This document shows, piece by piece, positions 17,201 to 26,494 of a stretch of DNA of 64,000 nt. The translations under genes were made by a program, and so were the position numbers. Source of the stretch: Proteobacteria bacterium UBA981 (GTDB taxonomy: Bacteria; Pseudomonadota; Gammaproteobacteria; Ga0077536). The stretch lies in NCBI GenBank assembly GCA_002292285.1, contig DBBP01000008.1:571876-635875 (forward strand), read 5' to 3'. Below the pieces are notes generated by a model. It did not search any database. It was not told the DNA's origin and saw nothing but the letters and a program-made list of their open reading frames with translations. Numbering within the stretch: the stretch's first letter is position 1; each line of letters opens with the position of its first letter.

Positions 17201-19045
17201 TCAGCGGACTGTGAGACCGTCGTAGTCACCTTTCGCGCGCCATTCGGCGAGCATTTCATAAAAGCGCAATCCGCCTTCGGGATAATGTCCCTGCAAAAAG
17301 CCATCACTGTTGGACTTCGCGTTGCCTTCGGCGTTGTAGTAGCCCGGTGTGCAAGCCTTGAGATAGTCGGTCATCTGGTTTGGCGCAGATACCAGCGCAA
17401 GCCAATCTGCCTCTGCCTCAGCGGTCGGTTCGAGCGCGGTGTAGCCGCGTGCTTTGGCGTCGACAAACATCGTCGCAAGATGTCGCGATTGATTTTCCAA
17501 CATGTAGGTGAAGTTCGGTGTGTAGCCCGTTTGGGTGAAGCCCATGTGATAGCAATTCGGAAACCCGTAACTCATGAGGCCCTGGTACGTACGCATGCCG
17601 TCTGCCCAGTGGTCGCCGAGCTTGACGCCACCGCGCCCGATGATTTCAAGATCCGCCTGATGGGTATAAGTCGCGCGGCTGACTTCGAAACCGGTCGCGA
17701 AAATCAGACAGTCGAGTTCATACTCGACGCCATCGACCACCACGCCAGCCTCTGTCACACGCTGAACGCCCTTGCCGGCCGTGTCGACAAGCGTCACATT
17801 GGGGCGGTTAAACGTAGGCAAATACTCATCGTTAAACGTCGGCCGCTTACACCACGGTCGGTAATAGTGTTTCAGCGCTTCGGCGGTTTGGCCGTCTTTA
17901 ACGGTGTCCGCAACGCGTCCCCGGATACGGTTGTCACGCTTAAAGTCGACAATCTCACCGAGTTGGCGCAGTTCATCGACGGTGAGGTCGGAGTTACCCG
18001 TCCCGTCCATCAAATCACCGAGCGATTTGAAGATGTCAGTCCAGCCGTCGTTGACCAGATCTTCTTCCACGTCCAGGCCCATGAGTAGCTTGGTGAAGTT
18101 ATCGTTGCGGTCAATCTGCCAACCGGTCTTCTGCGACGCGTACCATTGCGGATCGGTCGGGCTGTTACCGCGCAAATCGATCGACGAGGGCGTGCGTTGA
18201 AAAACGTAAAGTTGCTTTGCGGTAGCGCCGAGGTGGGAAATGCATTGGATCCCGGTCGCGCCAGTACCGATGATGCCAACCCGTTTGTCGCCCAGTTTAT
18301 CCAGGCCGCCGGTCGCAGAACCGCCGGTGTAATCGTAGTCCCAGCGACTGGTATGGAAGGTATGCCCCCTAAAGTCGCGTAAGCCCGGCAGACCCGGTAG
18401 TTTGGGACGATTCAGCGAGCCGCTCGACACCACCACATGGCGAGCGCGTAATACGTCGCCGCGATCAGTGGTGACAGTCCAGCGACAATCCTCATCATCC
18501 CACTGCAAGTTTTTGATCTGCGTTTGCAATAAGGACCGCGGGTAAAGGTCATAGTGTTTCGCGACGCGTTGAGCGTGTTCGCGGATCTCAGGGCCAAAGG
18601 AATACTTCTCTTTCGGCATGTAGCCGGTTTCTTCAAGTAGCGGTAGATAGATATAGGACTCGACGTCGCACTGCGCACCGGGATACCGATTCCAGTACCA
18701 CGTGCCGCCAAAGTCTCCGCCGCGCTCGATGATTCGAAAATCGCGAATGCCGGCCTCTTGCAGGCGTGCGGCCATATACAATCCGCCGAATCCGCCACCG
18801 AGGATAGCCACTTCGATTTCGTCATTGATCGGGTCGCGCTCGATACGCTCGGTGATGTAAGGATCGTCGTTGTAGTAATAGAGATCGTCGTCCGTGGTTT
18901 CGTATTGCGCTTCACCATCCTTGCGCAAACGGCGGTCGCGTTCGAAATTGTATTTATCGCGCAGTTCATCCGGATCGAAACCGAGTTCTTCCGCAGTCGG
19001 GATGGGTGACGAGCTTGCGCCGGGGATGCGAGCCGGTTCGTTCAT
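17201..19045 (-). CDS. Baeyer-Villiger monooxygenase (flavin-containing, type I)
   Basis: 614-residue NADPH- and FAD-dependent monooxygenase inserting oxygen next to a ketone carbonyl. Seen: FAD motif GGGFGGLYMAARL (~83-95), GGTWYWNRYPGAQCDVES, the type I fingerprint FxGxxxHxxxW as FRGHTFHTSRWD at ~225-236, and NADPH motif GTGATGIQ. The frame opens at 19069, but ATG 19045 follows AGGAG by 8 bases. The ~80-residue N-terminal extension places it with the longer cyclopentadecanone/steroid-type BVMOs. It is divergent from an MFS transporter, which may import its substrate. Confidence 0.92.
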   Translation of the reverse strand: MNEPARIPGASSSPIPTAEELGFDPDELRDKYNFERDRRLRKDGEAQYETTDDDLYYYNDDPYITERIERDPINDEIEVAILGGGFGGLYMAARLQEAGIRDFRIIERGGDFGGTWYWNRYPGAQCDVESYIYLPLLEETGYMPKEKYSFGPEIREHAQRVAKHYDLYPRSLLQTQIKNLQWDDEDCRWTVTTDRGDVLRARHVVVSSGSLNRPKLPGLPGLRDFRGHTFHTSRWDYDYTGGSATGGLDKLGDKRVGIIGTGATGIQCISHLGATAKQLYVFQRTPSSIDLRGNSPTDPQWYASQKTGWQIDRNDNFTKLLMGLDVEEDLVNDGWTDIFKSLGDLMDGTGNSDLTVDELRQLGEIVDFKRDNRIRGRVADTVKDGQTAEALKHYYRPWCKRPTFNDEYLPTFNRPNVTLVDTAGKGVQRVTEAGVVVDGVEYELDCLIFATGFEVSRATYTHQADLEIIGRGGVKLGDHWADGMRTYQGLMSYGFPNCYHMGFTQTGYTPNFTYMLENQSRHLATMFVDAKARGYTALEPTAEAEADWLALVSAPNQMTDYLKACTPGYYNAEGNAKSNSDGFLQGHYPEGGLRFYEMLAEWRAKGDYDGLTVR

Positions 19046-19151
19046 TGAGCTATCTCCTGTGCCGGGCACGCTGCCCGGTGAATTTCGGCGAATACCGCAA
19101 TGATGGAATATTCGAGGCCGCTGTCCGAGCTAGAAAGCTGTCAATTAGTAG

Positions 19152-19169
19152 TAATTTGATGACAAATTA
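19152..19169. promoter_or_regulatory. Inverted repeat, candidate operator of the BVMO/MFS pair
   Basis: TAATTTG-ATGA-CAAATTA, a perfect 7-4-7 inverted repeat inside the 289-bp AT-richer region between divergent BVMO and transporter genes. Size and symmetry fit a TetR- or GntR-type operator. No regulator gene is adjacent, so the factor is unknown. Confidence 0.45.
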
Positions 19170-19334
19170 GATGCCGGCGAGCTGCCATCAAAGATGCTGC
19201 CCATGCCAGTGCTCATACGGGTGCTCGCATCGGTGAATCCATCATTCCAACGCCGGCATCCTTTTGGCCACTACGAGCGTAGAATCGAACGCAACCGCCG
19301 CCACACGACCTACCCGGCTGCGTAAGGGGAACAT

Positions 19335-20624
19335 ATGGTCTCGGACGTAACCGCGCACAACGTTAGCCGTTGGCCGCGCCGCTACACGTTGGTCGGCTTG
19401 TGCTTTTTCGGCACATTCATCTGCTACATCGACCGCGTCAATATTTCGCTAGCCGCGATAGCGATGCAGGAGCAATTCGGCTGGTCCAATACCATCAAGG
19501 GCTATGTGCTGTCGTCGTTTTTCATCGGTTATATGGCATCGCAGATCATCGGCGGCGCCATGGCCAATCGCCTCGGCGGCAAACTCATCCTGGGTTTCGC
19601 GGTGTTGTGGTGGTCCGTGTTTACAATTCTGACCCCGCCTGCCGCGATGGTTTCGCTCGGCATTCTGATCGCGACACGAATTTTGATGGGAATTGGTGAA
19701 GGGATGGCATTTCCGTCGATGTATAACCTTTACGGGCGCTGGATCCCACAGCAGGAGAAATCACGAACCGTCGCTGTCACCTTCAGCGGTATCTCGCTTG
19801 GCACACTCGCAGCTTTAGTCCTCACCGGGCCCATCATTGAACGCTATGGCTGGCCAGCGGTGTTCTACATCTTCGGTGGGCTAGGCGTCGTGTGGTTTTT
19901 CTTCTGGCAACGCCTGGTCTCGAACACCCCCCAGGAACACCCGACCATCAGCGCCGCCGAACTCGCACTTATTGAAGCGAGCGTCGCGCCCGCCAAGGCG
20001 AACGAAAGTGTGCCGTGGAAAGGCCTGCTGTCGTCGTTACCGATCTGGGCAATCATCATTAACCACTTCTGCGCCAACTGGGGCTTCTATGTCTTGCTGG
20101 CCTGGCTACCCAGTTATTTCAAAACCGCCTGGGACTTATCGCTGACCGGCGCAGGCCTCGCCTCAGCGGCGCCGTGGTTATCAATGTTTCTGATGACCAA
20201 CGTTGCTGCCTGGATTGCCGATCTGCAAATCAAGCACGGCTTCTCGGTGACTTATGTGCGCAAACAGCAGCAAACGATTGGTCTGGTCGGCGCGGCCACT
20301 TTTCTGTTTCTGGTGCGCGGGCTTGAACCCGGACAATCCACTCTCGCGATTGTCTATATGTGCTGTTCGCTCGGCTTGTTGTCTTTCGTGCTGTCGGGCT
20401 TTGCGACGAACCACCTCGACGTCGCGCCCCGCTACGCCGACGTGTTGCTGGGAATAACCAACACCGCCGGCACTATTCCAGGCATTATCGGCGTGTTCAT
20501 TACCGGCTATCTGGTCGAGCAGACCGGCAGCTTCGATGTCGCGTTCGCACTCGCGTCAGGGATTTTCATTTTTGGCGCCGTTGTGTTTCTGCTGTTCGCG
20601 ACGGGTAAGAAATTGTTTGACTAG
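19335..20624 (+). CDS. MFS transporter, anion:cation symporter (ACS) family
   Basis: 429-residue inner-membrane transporter with 12 predicted helices. The N-terminal block FICYIDRVNISLAA and the loop GGAMANRLGGK match ACS-family importers of organic anions (phthalate, glucarate, hexuronate types). The central cytoplasmic loop falls around residues 195-235. Start ATG follows AGGGGA by 4 bases. It is divergent from the BVMO across a region with an inverted repeat. Probable role: proton-coupled uptake of a carboxylated substrate; specificity unknown. Confidence 0.88.
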   Translation: MVSDVTAHNVSRWPRRYTLVGLCFFGTFICYIDRVNISLAAIAMQEQFGWSNTIKGYVLSSFFIGYMASQIIGGAMANRLGGKLILGFAVLWWSVFTILTPPAAMVSLGILIATRILMGIGEGMAFPSMYNLYGRWIPQQEKSRTVAVTFSGISLGTLAALVLTGPIIERYGWPAVFYIFGGLGVVWFFFWQRLVSNTPQEHPTISAAELALIEASVAPAKANESVPWKGLLSSLPIWAIIINHFCANWGFYVLLAWLPSYFKTAWDLSLTGAGLASAAPWLSMFLMTNVAAWIADLQIKHGFSVTYVRKQQQTIGLVGAATFLFLVRGLEPGQSTLAIVYMCCSLGLLSFVLSGFATNHLDVAPRYADVLLGITNTAGTIPGIIGVFITGYLVEQTGSFDVAFALASGIFIFGAVVFLLFATGKKLFD

Positions 20625-21034
20625 TGGAGTTGCTTTAACAGCGGGTTGCAAAGGAACTGCGGGATCTGGGACCGAATCCCGGGAGCTGTGCGTTTAGGCG
20701 GTCACGGTCGACGACATGGCGAAAGCTCGCCTTTTCGAGTGTCTCTAAAGGTTTGTTTCGCAGCCTGTGTCCCCGCGCCAACGGTGACGCGAATCGGCTC
20801 GTCAAGCGAACTGCAATTCCACCTGCGCCGGCTGCGCGGATTCGTGTGCAGCGACGCCGAACTGTCGACGAAACGGTTCATTTTTCCAAATCTTCTATAC
20901 AGCCCTGCGGTTCTCAGACACTGCATAGAACGATCTACTCCGCTCTTCCCATCCCATTACGGAACGAAACCGCGCATTCGAATTGTCTCAAACGGCAGGC
21001 CTAGCGCCACACCTAATTGCGCCAGCGTTTTCCC
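20625..21034. other. 410-bp gene-free stretch
   Basis: Between the MFS gene and the deacylase stop, both ending here. Several short frames exist on both strands but none has a recognisable domain, ribosome site or codon pattern. I see no structured RNA or clear terminator. Confidence 0.5.
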
Positions 21035-22771
21035 TCAGACCGATGGTCGCGCCTGCGGACCGCGAATCAGTTTTCCGGGCAGCGCGCCGGTGGTGACGCC
21101 ATCGCTGTAGGTTACTTCGCCGCTTTGAATTGTCGCCTTGTAACCGTCAACGCGTTGCACGAGACGTCGGCCTGCTGCAGGCAGGTCGTGTACTGCCTGG
21201 GGGGCGTGTAAGTGCAGAGCCTGGAAATCGATGACATTCAGATCGGCGCGCATGCCCGGCGCCAGAACACCGCGATCGTGCAGGCCGTAAGCGGCAGCCG
21301 TATCCTGCGTTTGCAGTTTCACCACATACTCCAGCGGCAAGCCTTCGCCACGCGTGCGGTCGCGTGCCCAATAGGTCAGCAAAAAGCTCGGCGCGCTGGC
21401 ATCACAGATCACGCCGCAGTGCGCGCCACCATCAGACAGACTCATCAGTGACTGTGGGTGAAGCAGCATTTCGCGGATCGAATCGAAGTTCGAATCAGAG
21501 TAATTGATGATGGGATAGTAAATAAAATCCTGACCGTTGGAAGCGAGCATGGCATCAAGCAGGACTTCCTGAGCGGGGCGCCCTTCGCGCGCCGCGATGC
21601 CCGCGATGCTGCGATCCGGGGTCGGTTCGTAGTCCGGCGGGTCACCGAGCGGGTACATGTTGTCGAAATGATTAACGAAGAACGTATCGAATTGCCCGGT
21701 CAGTGAACTCTTCTCGGCAGCGAGTTGGGCGCGTATCGCCGGATCATTCAACTGTGCCAGGCGTTCCTCGAACGGCAAGTCTGCCACCTTCAGGTAAGTT
21801 GGATGGCCCTTGAACGGATGCATGGGGTTGTCAAAGTTGAGCAGCATGCCGGCCGGGCGCGCAGCAACTTGGGCGCGCAGATTGGCACCGTCTGCGACGG
21901 CCTGTTCAGTCCAGCGCAGGATATCGCGCCATTCAGACGGATTGTGCGCGGCCTGCGCGACGATGAAACTGACTGGCAAGCCCGTTTCACGAGACAGATC
22001 GCCCATCCACTGAACGTCGCTTTCGAAGCGACCGTGCATGCCGCCAAGACCGAAATCTGAAGCAATCTCAAACACCCCGTGACCTGCACGAGCACAGGCC
22101 CGGCCAATCCCGATAAGTTCGTCGTGTCCGGCAAAGGTTCCGGGTACTGGCGTGCCATCTTTAGCGCGATGCAGCATCGTCCTGGAAGAGGTAAATCCGA
22201 GCGCGCCGGCCTTGAGTGCGTCTTCGACGATAGCCGACATGGCAGCAATGTCTTCCGCGCTGGCGTCTTCATTGCGTGCACCGCGGTCGCCCATCACATA
22301 GCCTCGCACCGCGCCATGCGGGACCTGGGTACCAATATCAACCGCACGCGGGAAACGTTCCAGCGCGTCGAGATATTCGGGGAAACTCTCCCAGTCCCAT
22401 TGAATGCCTTCCGCCAGGGCGCTACCGGGAATGTCCTCGACACCTTCCATCAATTGAATCAACCAGTCGTGGCGATCGGAGCGCGCGGGCGCAAATCCGA
22501 CCCCGCAGTTGCCCATCACCGCCGTTGTCACACCATGCCAGCCGGACGGTGTCAGATGGGGATCCCAGGTTGCCTGACCATCGTAGTGTGTGTGCACGTC
22601 GACAAAGCCGGGCGTGACAAGCAGGCCATCGGCATCGATTTCGCGATGCGCGGCGCCCGCCTTGCCGCCAACTGCCGTGATGCGTCCGGCGTCGATAGCG
22701 ATATCGCCAGTAATCGCAGCGCTACCAGTGCCGTCAACAATGCGCCCGGCGCGTATAACTAGATCGTGCAT
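21035..22771 (-). CDS. N-acyl-D-amino-acid deacylase family amidohydrolase
   Basis: 578-residue amidohydrolase of the D-aminoacylase family, hydrolysing N-acyl-D-amino acids or related amides with a zinc centre. Seen: small beta-domain at both ends, metal ligands HTHYDGQ, the family block GNCGVGFAPA, and SDGGAHCGVICDAS carrying the catalytic Asp. Start ATG 22771 (MHDLVIRAGRIVDG) follows GGGAGG; the longer frame to 22837 adds residues not expected in the family. Its C-terminus ends LIRGPQAR, nearly as in the paralogue starting at 29919. Confidence 0.87.
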   Translation of the reverse strand: MHDLVIRAGRIVDGTGSAAITGDIAIDAGRITAVGGKAGAAHREIDADGLLVTPGFVDVHTHYDGQATWDPHLTPSGWHGVTTAVMGNCGVGFAPARSDRHDWLIQLMEGVEDIPGSALAEGIQWDWESFPEYLDALERFPRAVDIGTQVPHGAVRGYVMGDRGARNEDASAEDIAAMSAIVEDALKAGALGFTSSRTMLHRAKDGTPVPGTFAGHDELIGIGRACARAGHGVFEIASDFGLGGMHGRFESDVQWMGDLSRETGLPVSFIVAQAAHNPSEWRDILRWTEQAVADGANLRAQVAARPAGMLLNFDNPMHPFKGHPTYLKVADLPFEERLAQLNDPAIRAQLAAEKSSLTGQFDTFFVNHFDNMYPLGDPPDYEPTPDRSIAGIAAREGRPAQEVLLDAMLASNGQDFIYYPIINYSDSNFDSIREMLLHPQSLMSLSDGGAHCGVICDASAPSFLLTYWARDRTRGEGLPLEYVVKLQTQDTAAAYGLHDRGVLAPGMRADLNVIDFQALHLHAPQAVHDLPAAGRRLVQRVDGYKATIQSGEVTYSDGVTTGALPGKLIRGPQARPSV

Positions 22772-22932
22772 GTCGTTCCTCCCCGTGTGGCGTCTCGCCA
22801 CCAGCGCCTCCCGGTTTTGGAAGGCACTTGGGATCAAAGCACAAAGGCGCCGAAAATCCTATTGCCAGCCGGCTACCGGGCAGGCCGGGCCAGATGTGGA
22901 AGTCGAACATGACACCCACGCGGCGCAGTGTG

Positions 22933-23721
22933 TTAGCGAAATTCAGGATTCCGCTTGTCGAGAAATGCGCGCATTCCCTCGCGCGCTTCGTCACCCAGAA
23001 ATAGCGAGGTCTGTGCGGCGGATTCGAAGGCGAGTACTTCGCTGAGGGGCGCACTCGCACCAAGATAAGTGCCGGATTTAATAGTGGCCATCGCATCTGC
23101 TGGGCCAGCGGCTATGCGCTCAGCAAACTCGGTCACAGCGGTCTCAAAATCCTCATTGGCGTAAACCGCGTTTAGCAGACCTAAATGCAACGCCTCCGTG
23201 GCCTTAATGCGCGCCCCAGTGAGCATCAATTCCATCGCTTTAGCGGTGCCTACCAATTGGGGCAACAGATAGAACCCACCCCAATCCGGAACGAGGCCGA
23301 TTTTGATAAAGCTCTGGCTGAAAAATGCGCGCTCACTGCCGAGCCGCATGTCGCAAGCGAGCGCAAGATTTGCGCCGCCGCCAGCGGCAGCGCCATTGAG
23401 CGCAGCGATGACCGGTTGCCGAACGGCGCGCAACAAGCCCACCACCTCAGCCGCAACCCGGATGCGTTCTTCCAGCACACTCGTATCGTCGCGTTCCTGC
23501 AGAGCCACCATGCTGGAGATGTCGCCACCGGCGCAAAAACTATCGCCCGCGCCGGTGATGACAATGCAACGCACCTGTCGATCGCCTGCCATTGCCTGCA
23601 AGGCGTCGCGCAGTTGTTCGCGCATAGCGTCCGTGAATGCGTTTTTCACGTCCGGCCGATTGAGCGTAATGCGCCCTACGCCCGCCTGCGTCTCGCTGAC
23701 AATGTGTTCAGAATCGATCAT
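22933..23721 (-). CDS. Enoyl-CoA hydratase/isomerase family protein (crotonase), non-hydratase active site
   Basis: 262-residue crotonase. Oxyanion-hole segments FCAGGDISSM and AAAGGGANLALACDMRL are present. Both hydratase glutamates are absent: the first position reads Asn (GGGANLA, not GGGCELA) and the second lies in SQSFIKIGLVPDWGG rather than PEIKIG. The Asp in VPDWGG matches the catalytic Asp of PaaG-type enoyl-CoA isomerases. Likely an isomerase or another crotonase reaction, not hydration. ATG 23721 follows GTAGG. Same strand as the deacylase, 161 bp upstream of it. Confidence 0.82.
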   Translation of the reverse strand: MIDSEHIVSETQAGVGRITLNRPDVKNAFTDAMREQLRDALQAMAGDRQVRCIVITGAGDSFCAGGDISSMVALQERDDTSVLEERIRVAAEVVGLLRAVRQPVIAALNGAAAGGGANLALACDMRLGSERAFFSQSFIKIGLVPDWGGFYLLPQLVGTAKAMELMLTGARIKATEALHLGLLNAVYANEDFETAVTEFAERIAAGPADAMATIKSGTYLGASAPLSEVLAFESAAQTSLFLGDEAREGMRAFLDKRNPEFR

Positions 23722-23903
23722 AGTCTGCCTACCTTCAAATGCGCGCCGCAACGCCAGCGTGATGATTCACCAGGCACGGCACAGCATGTGCTGATGAATG
23801 GCTTAACAATGGTGCCGCTCATGCGTTGTTTATAGCGTGCACCAGTCACCCGAGAACGCTGCCGCAGCGCTGCCATTCTCGGGCGACTCAATGCGACCGG
23901 CTG

Positions 23904-24893
23904 TTAGCGGATAGCGACCGGATTGATGATCATCTGCACGGTGCCTTTGATACGTGCCTGGCCCAACACGAACATGAATTCCCACGCCGAATCGGCGACC
24001 AGCTCTGCGGTCACAATATTCTCCAGAATATAAATTCCACGCCGGGTGAGCAGTTCCTGATGCACAGGCAGGTGGTCGTCTTTGACTTCGCCCGGGCCTA
24101 CTTCAAGTCCGAACGTATCGGCGCCGATGGCGACCGGATTGTGCTCGGCAATGAATACGGCACCACCTTTGCCAAGCCCTGGCTGCGCGGCCATATATTT
24201 TTTGACATCAATGTCTGCCATCGCGGCGTAACCGGTGTGCAGTAACACCACGTCCGCCTTCGCCAACGCAAGCTTCTGGCGTGCCAGTGCGCCCTTAATC
24301 TCTGCCTCGTTGAGGGCGACATCAACTCTCAACATTTCGTGGCCATCGATCACAACTACCTTGCTGGCGTCCGCCTCTTTCATATAGCCCACCATATCGA
24401 GCACGATGCCGCGCGCAACGATTGGCGGAATGTCCGCAGTACTTAGTTTCTTCAGACCACCCTGGTGAAAGAAGTCCTCAATGCGATTGCCGTTGTAATA
24501 GGTGTGATCGATGCCAACGTGTCCGAGCCCGTCGATCTGAGTACCCACGCCAAAAAACAACAAGGCCCAATCGTCGTTGCCCGTCACCTTGCCACTGCCT
24601 AGCGGCGTACCGGAGTTATTAAACAGTGCCCCGGTCGAGACGATGAATGTTTGCGCCGTGCGTTCGCCGTAAGCAGGCGTGTCGCGCGAACTGACTTGCC
24701 CGAGTGCGTAACGTTTGCCGGTTTTAACCAATTTCGACGCAGCCAGAATGCTTGCGTCGGTAATTTCGTTCACGCTGCCGAGCGTGTCGTCTTTGCCCCA
24801 TTTGGATGGAAACCAGTCGTCAGCAGCCTGCACCGGTGCGGTGCCCATGCCAAGACCAATCAGCAATGGCAAAAGTTGTGTCATCGTCTTCAT
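23904..24893 (-). CDS. Exported cyclase-family (kynurenine formamidase-like) hydrolase
   Basis: 329 residues with a signal peptide (MKTMTQLLPLLIGLGMG, cleavage near PVQA|ADD), so periplasmic. The cyclase-domain metal motif, usually HGTHxDxPxH, reads GTQIDGLGHV, the long subfamily version; GIYILENI near the C-terminus is also family-typical. Members are metal-dependent amide or lactone hydrolases. Three Mets are candidate starts; the one at 24893 is favoured because GGGGGAGA lies 6 bases upstream. Substrate unknown. Confidence 0.8.
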   Translation of the reverse strand: MKTMTQLLPLLIGLGMGTAPVQAADDWFPSKWGKDDTLGSVNEITDASILAASKLVKTGKRYALGQVSSRDTPAYGERTAQTFIVSTGALFNNSGTPLGSGKVTGNDDWALLFFGVGTQIDGLGHVGIDHTYYNGNRIEDFFHQGGLKKLSTADIPPIVARGIVLDMVGYMKEADASKVVVIDGHEMLRVDVALNEAEIKGALARQKLALAKADVVLLHTGYAAMADIDVKKYMAAQPGLGKGGAVFIAEHNPVAIGADTFGLEVGPGEVKDDHLPVHQELLTRRGIYILENIVTAELVADSAWEFMFVLGQARIKGTVQMIINPVAIR

Positions 24894-25195
24894 TTGCATT
24901 CTCCCCCGCGTCATCGCGATCCACAGTATAGCGACTCACACGACGACGACAGCCTTTGGTGGTGGCGCTTCTAACGGCGTCAGAATTCTTTCTTCGTGTC
25001 CAGGATTGTTGGAGCAAGAAATGGCTATCTGCCCGACTTAGCTGTGCTTACTCACAGGAAGTGCCTGAGGCATGGATGCTCAGGCCCGATGAGGTGTGAT
25101 GAGCTAAGACGACCGTTCACCGCCTGCTGCGATTTACTGCAACGGCCCACCAAGTGCAGAACATTCCTGTCCGCCGGTCACGCACTAGATCGTCG
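24894..25195. other. 302-bp gene-free stretch
   Basis: Upstream of the cyclase gene and downstream of the small exported protein, both on the minus strand. It should hold the cyclase promoter. I see no gene, repeat or clear hairpin. Confidence 0.4.
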
Positions 25196-25663
25196 CTACG
25201 GCGTCGGCGAATCGCTGAGTGCTGGCGCATCACAGGGGCCGCTGTAGATGGCGGTCACAAACTGCGAAAACGTCATGTTCTTGCCACCCATTTTGGCCTT
25301 TAGCTCTCCGCGCAAGCCGCCGGCGCGTTGCTTTAAATGGGCGTGGCCACTGGCACCGTTGACTGCGTCACACAGCAACACATAATGCTGCACTGCAGCT
25401 TCACCCGCTTCTGCCCGCAGCTCGCAACCGATGAAGGCCGGCTGTAAAAACACCGGAAAGAACTTCTCAGCATCTTGGCCTTCAAAACACACCGTACGGT
25501 GGCGCGAAAGCCTGCGCATTTCATCGAGATGCGGCAGTACCATCTGCGACTCCAGCGCATACCGCCCGGCAGGCGGCACCTCTGCGCCGACGGGCTCAAT
25601 AAAAACCAGAGTGATTAGCATCGCTAGCGCGATGTGGAACAGCGACAGCGGTGGGTTAGGCAT
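25196..25663 (-). CDS. Small exported protein, DUF3617-like
   Basis: 155 residues with a signal peptide (hydrophobic LFHIALAMLITLVFI, cleavage near GAE|VPPAG). The mature part has four cysteines (TVCFEG, IGCELR, LLCDAV, GPCDAP) that could form two disulfides. A PPAGRYALES start and a Cys-containing middle resemble DUF3617 periplasmic proteins of unknown function; the match is by pattern only. ATG follows GAGGT by 4 bases. Confidence 0.55.
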   Translation of the reverse strand: MPNPPLSLFHIALAMLITLVFIEPVGAEVPPAGRYALESQMVLPHLDEMRRLSRHRTVCFEGQDAEKFFPVFLQPAFIGCELRAEAGEAAVQHYVLLCDAVNGASGHAHLKQRAGGLRGELKAKMGGKNMTFSQFVTAIYSGPCDAPALSDSPTP

Positions 25664-25706
25664 GTGGACCTCGGACCATTGATGTTCAGTCAGACTGTTG
25701 GAAAAC

Positions 25707-25820
25707 TACTGCGGCGCCCGTCTGCAGCGTCGCGTGCTCGCTCACTCCTCGCCTATCCATCAGATATGTCTCGTCGTTCGCTGCGCGTCTCCTTGCAGCC
25801 GGCCGTCCTCGCTACGTTTC
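25707..25820. repeat. Imperfect direct repeat, copy A
   Basis: About 115 bp sharing several blocks with copy B at a constant offset of 147-148 bp: TACTGCGGCGCCCG, TCCTCGCCTATC, GTCTCGTCGTTCGCTG and CAGCCGGCCGTCCTC. It is noncoding and lies in the 314-bp gap between two minus-strand genes. It looks like a dispersed intergenic repeat family present twice in tandem. Confidence 0.65.
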
Positions 25821-25853
25821 CCGACAGCCTGACAGATCGATCTTGAATAGAAT

Positions 25854-25970
25854 TACTGCAGCACCCGAGGGTACAAATCGCTCACTTGAGCAGTCCTCGC
25901 CTATCGCTCTGATACGTCTCGTTGTTCGCTGGACGCGGCATCCAGCCGGGCGTCCTCACGACGTTTTTGC
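25854..25970. repeat. Imperfect direct repeat, copy B
   Basis: Second copy, with TACTGCAGCACCCG, TCCTCGCCTATC, GTCTCGTTGTTCGCTG and CAGCCGGGCGTCCTC. It ends a few bases before the ogt stop codon. Confidence 0.65.
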
Positions 25971-25977
25971 AAGCGTC

Positions 25978-26481
25978 CTAGAGCAACAAAGCGCGTTCGT
26001 GGGCAAGCAGCCACTGTTTGCGGGCCATACCGCCGCCGTAGCCCGTTAAGCTCCCGTTGGCACCAATCACGCGATGGCAAGGTACAACGATGGCTATCGG
26101 GTTACTGCCATTGGCCAATCCCACCGCACGCGACGCTTTCGGCTTGCCAATAGCTCGCGCCAATTCACCATAGCTCCAGGTACCACCGCTCGGCACCTCG
26201 CGCAACTTCCCCCACACACACTGCTGGAATGGCGTGCCGTTGGTAGCGACTCTAACTTCGCTGATAACGTCGAAGTCACCGTCGAGATAACGGATGAGGA
26301 CATCGCGGATTCCGCCCGGATTAATCGCCGGGGTAAGCTGCACGTCGCCATAGTGCCGCTCCAACAAGGTCTGCATACGTGTTTCATAGTCATCGAAATC
26401 GAGCGCGCGCAGGTTCTCTCCATCAGACACTGCGATGAGATCACCGATGGGGGAGGCAATTCGATCGGTCAACAGCTGCAT
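25978..26481 (-). CDS. ogt: Methylated-DNA--protein-cysteine methyltransferase (Ogt-type)
   Basis: 167-residue O6-alkylguanine-DNA alkyltransferase, a suicide repair protein that takes the alkyl group onto its active cysteine. Active site VVPCHRVIG, DNA-binding helix with the Arg finger region SRAVGLANGSNP, and C-terminal GYGGGMARKQWLL are all visible. ATG 26481 is chosen because AAGGAG lies 8 bases upstream; the longer frame to 26586 runs into the preceding gene. It starts 14 bp after the Ada-AlkA stop, so the two form an alkylation-repair operon. Confidence 0.92.
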   Translation of the reverse strand: MQLLTDRIASPIGDLIAVSDGENLRALDFDDYETRMQTLLERHYGDVQLTPAINPGGIRDVLIRYLDGDFDVISEVRVATNGTPFQQCVWGKLREVPSGGTWSYGELARAIGKPKASRAVGLANGSNPIAIVVPCHRVIGANGSLTGYGGGMARKQWLLAHERALLL

Positions 26482-26494
26482 ACGTTTTTCTCCT

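Noticed and set aside
17285..18088. 267-codon plus-strand open frame inside the BVMO gene
   Set aside because: Antisense shadow of the BVMO; no recognisable motif.
20646..21110. 154-codon open frame in the 20.6-21.1 kb gap
   Set aside because: No domain, no ribosome site, overlaps the deacylase 3' end; treated as noncoding.
22079..22762. 227-codon plus-strand open frame opposite the deacylase
   Set aside because: Lies wholly antisense to a conserved amidohydrolase; composition follows the opposite strand's codons.
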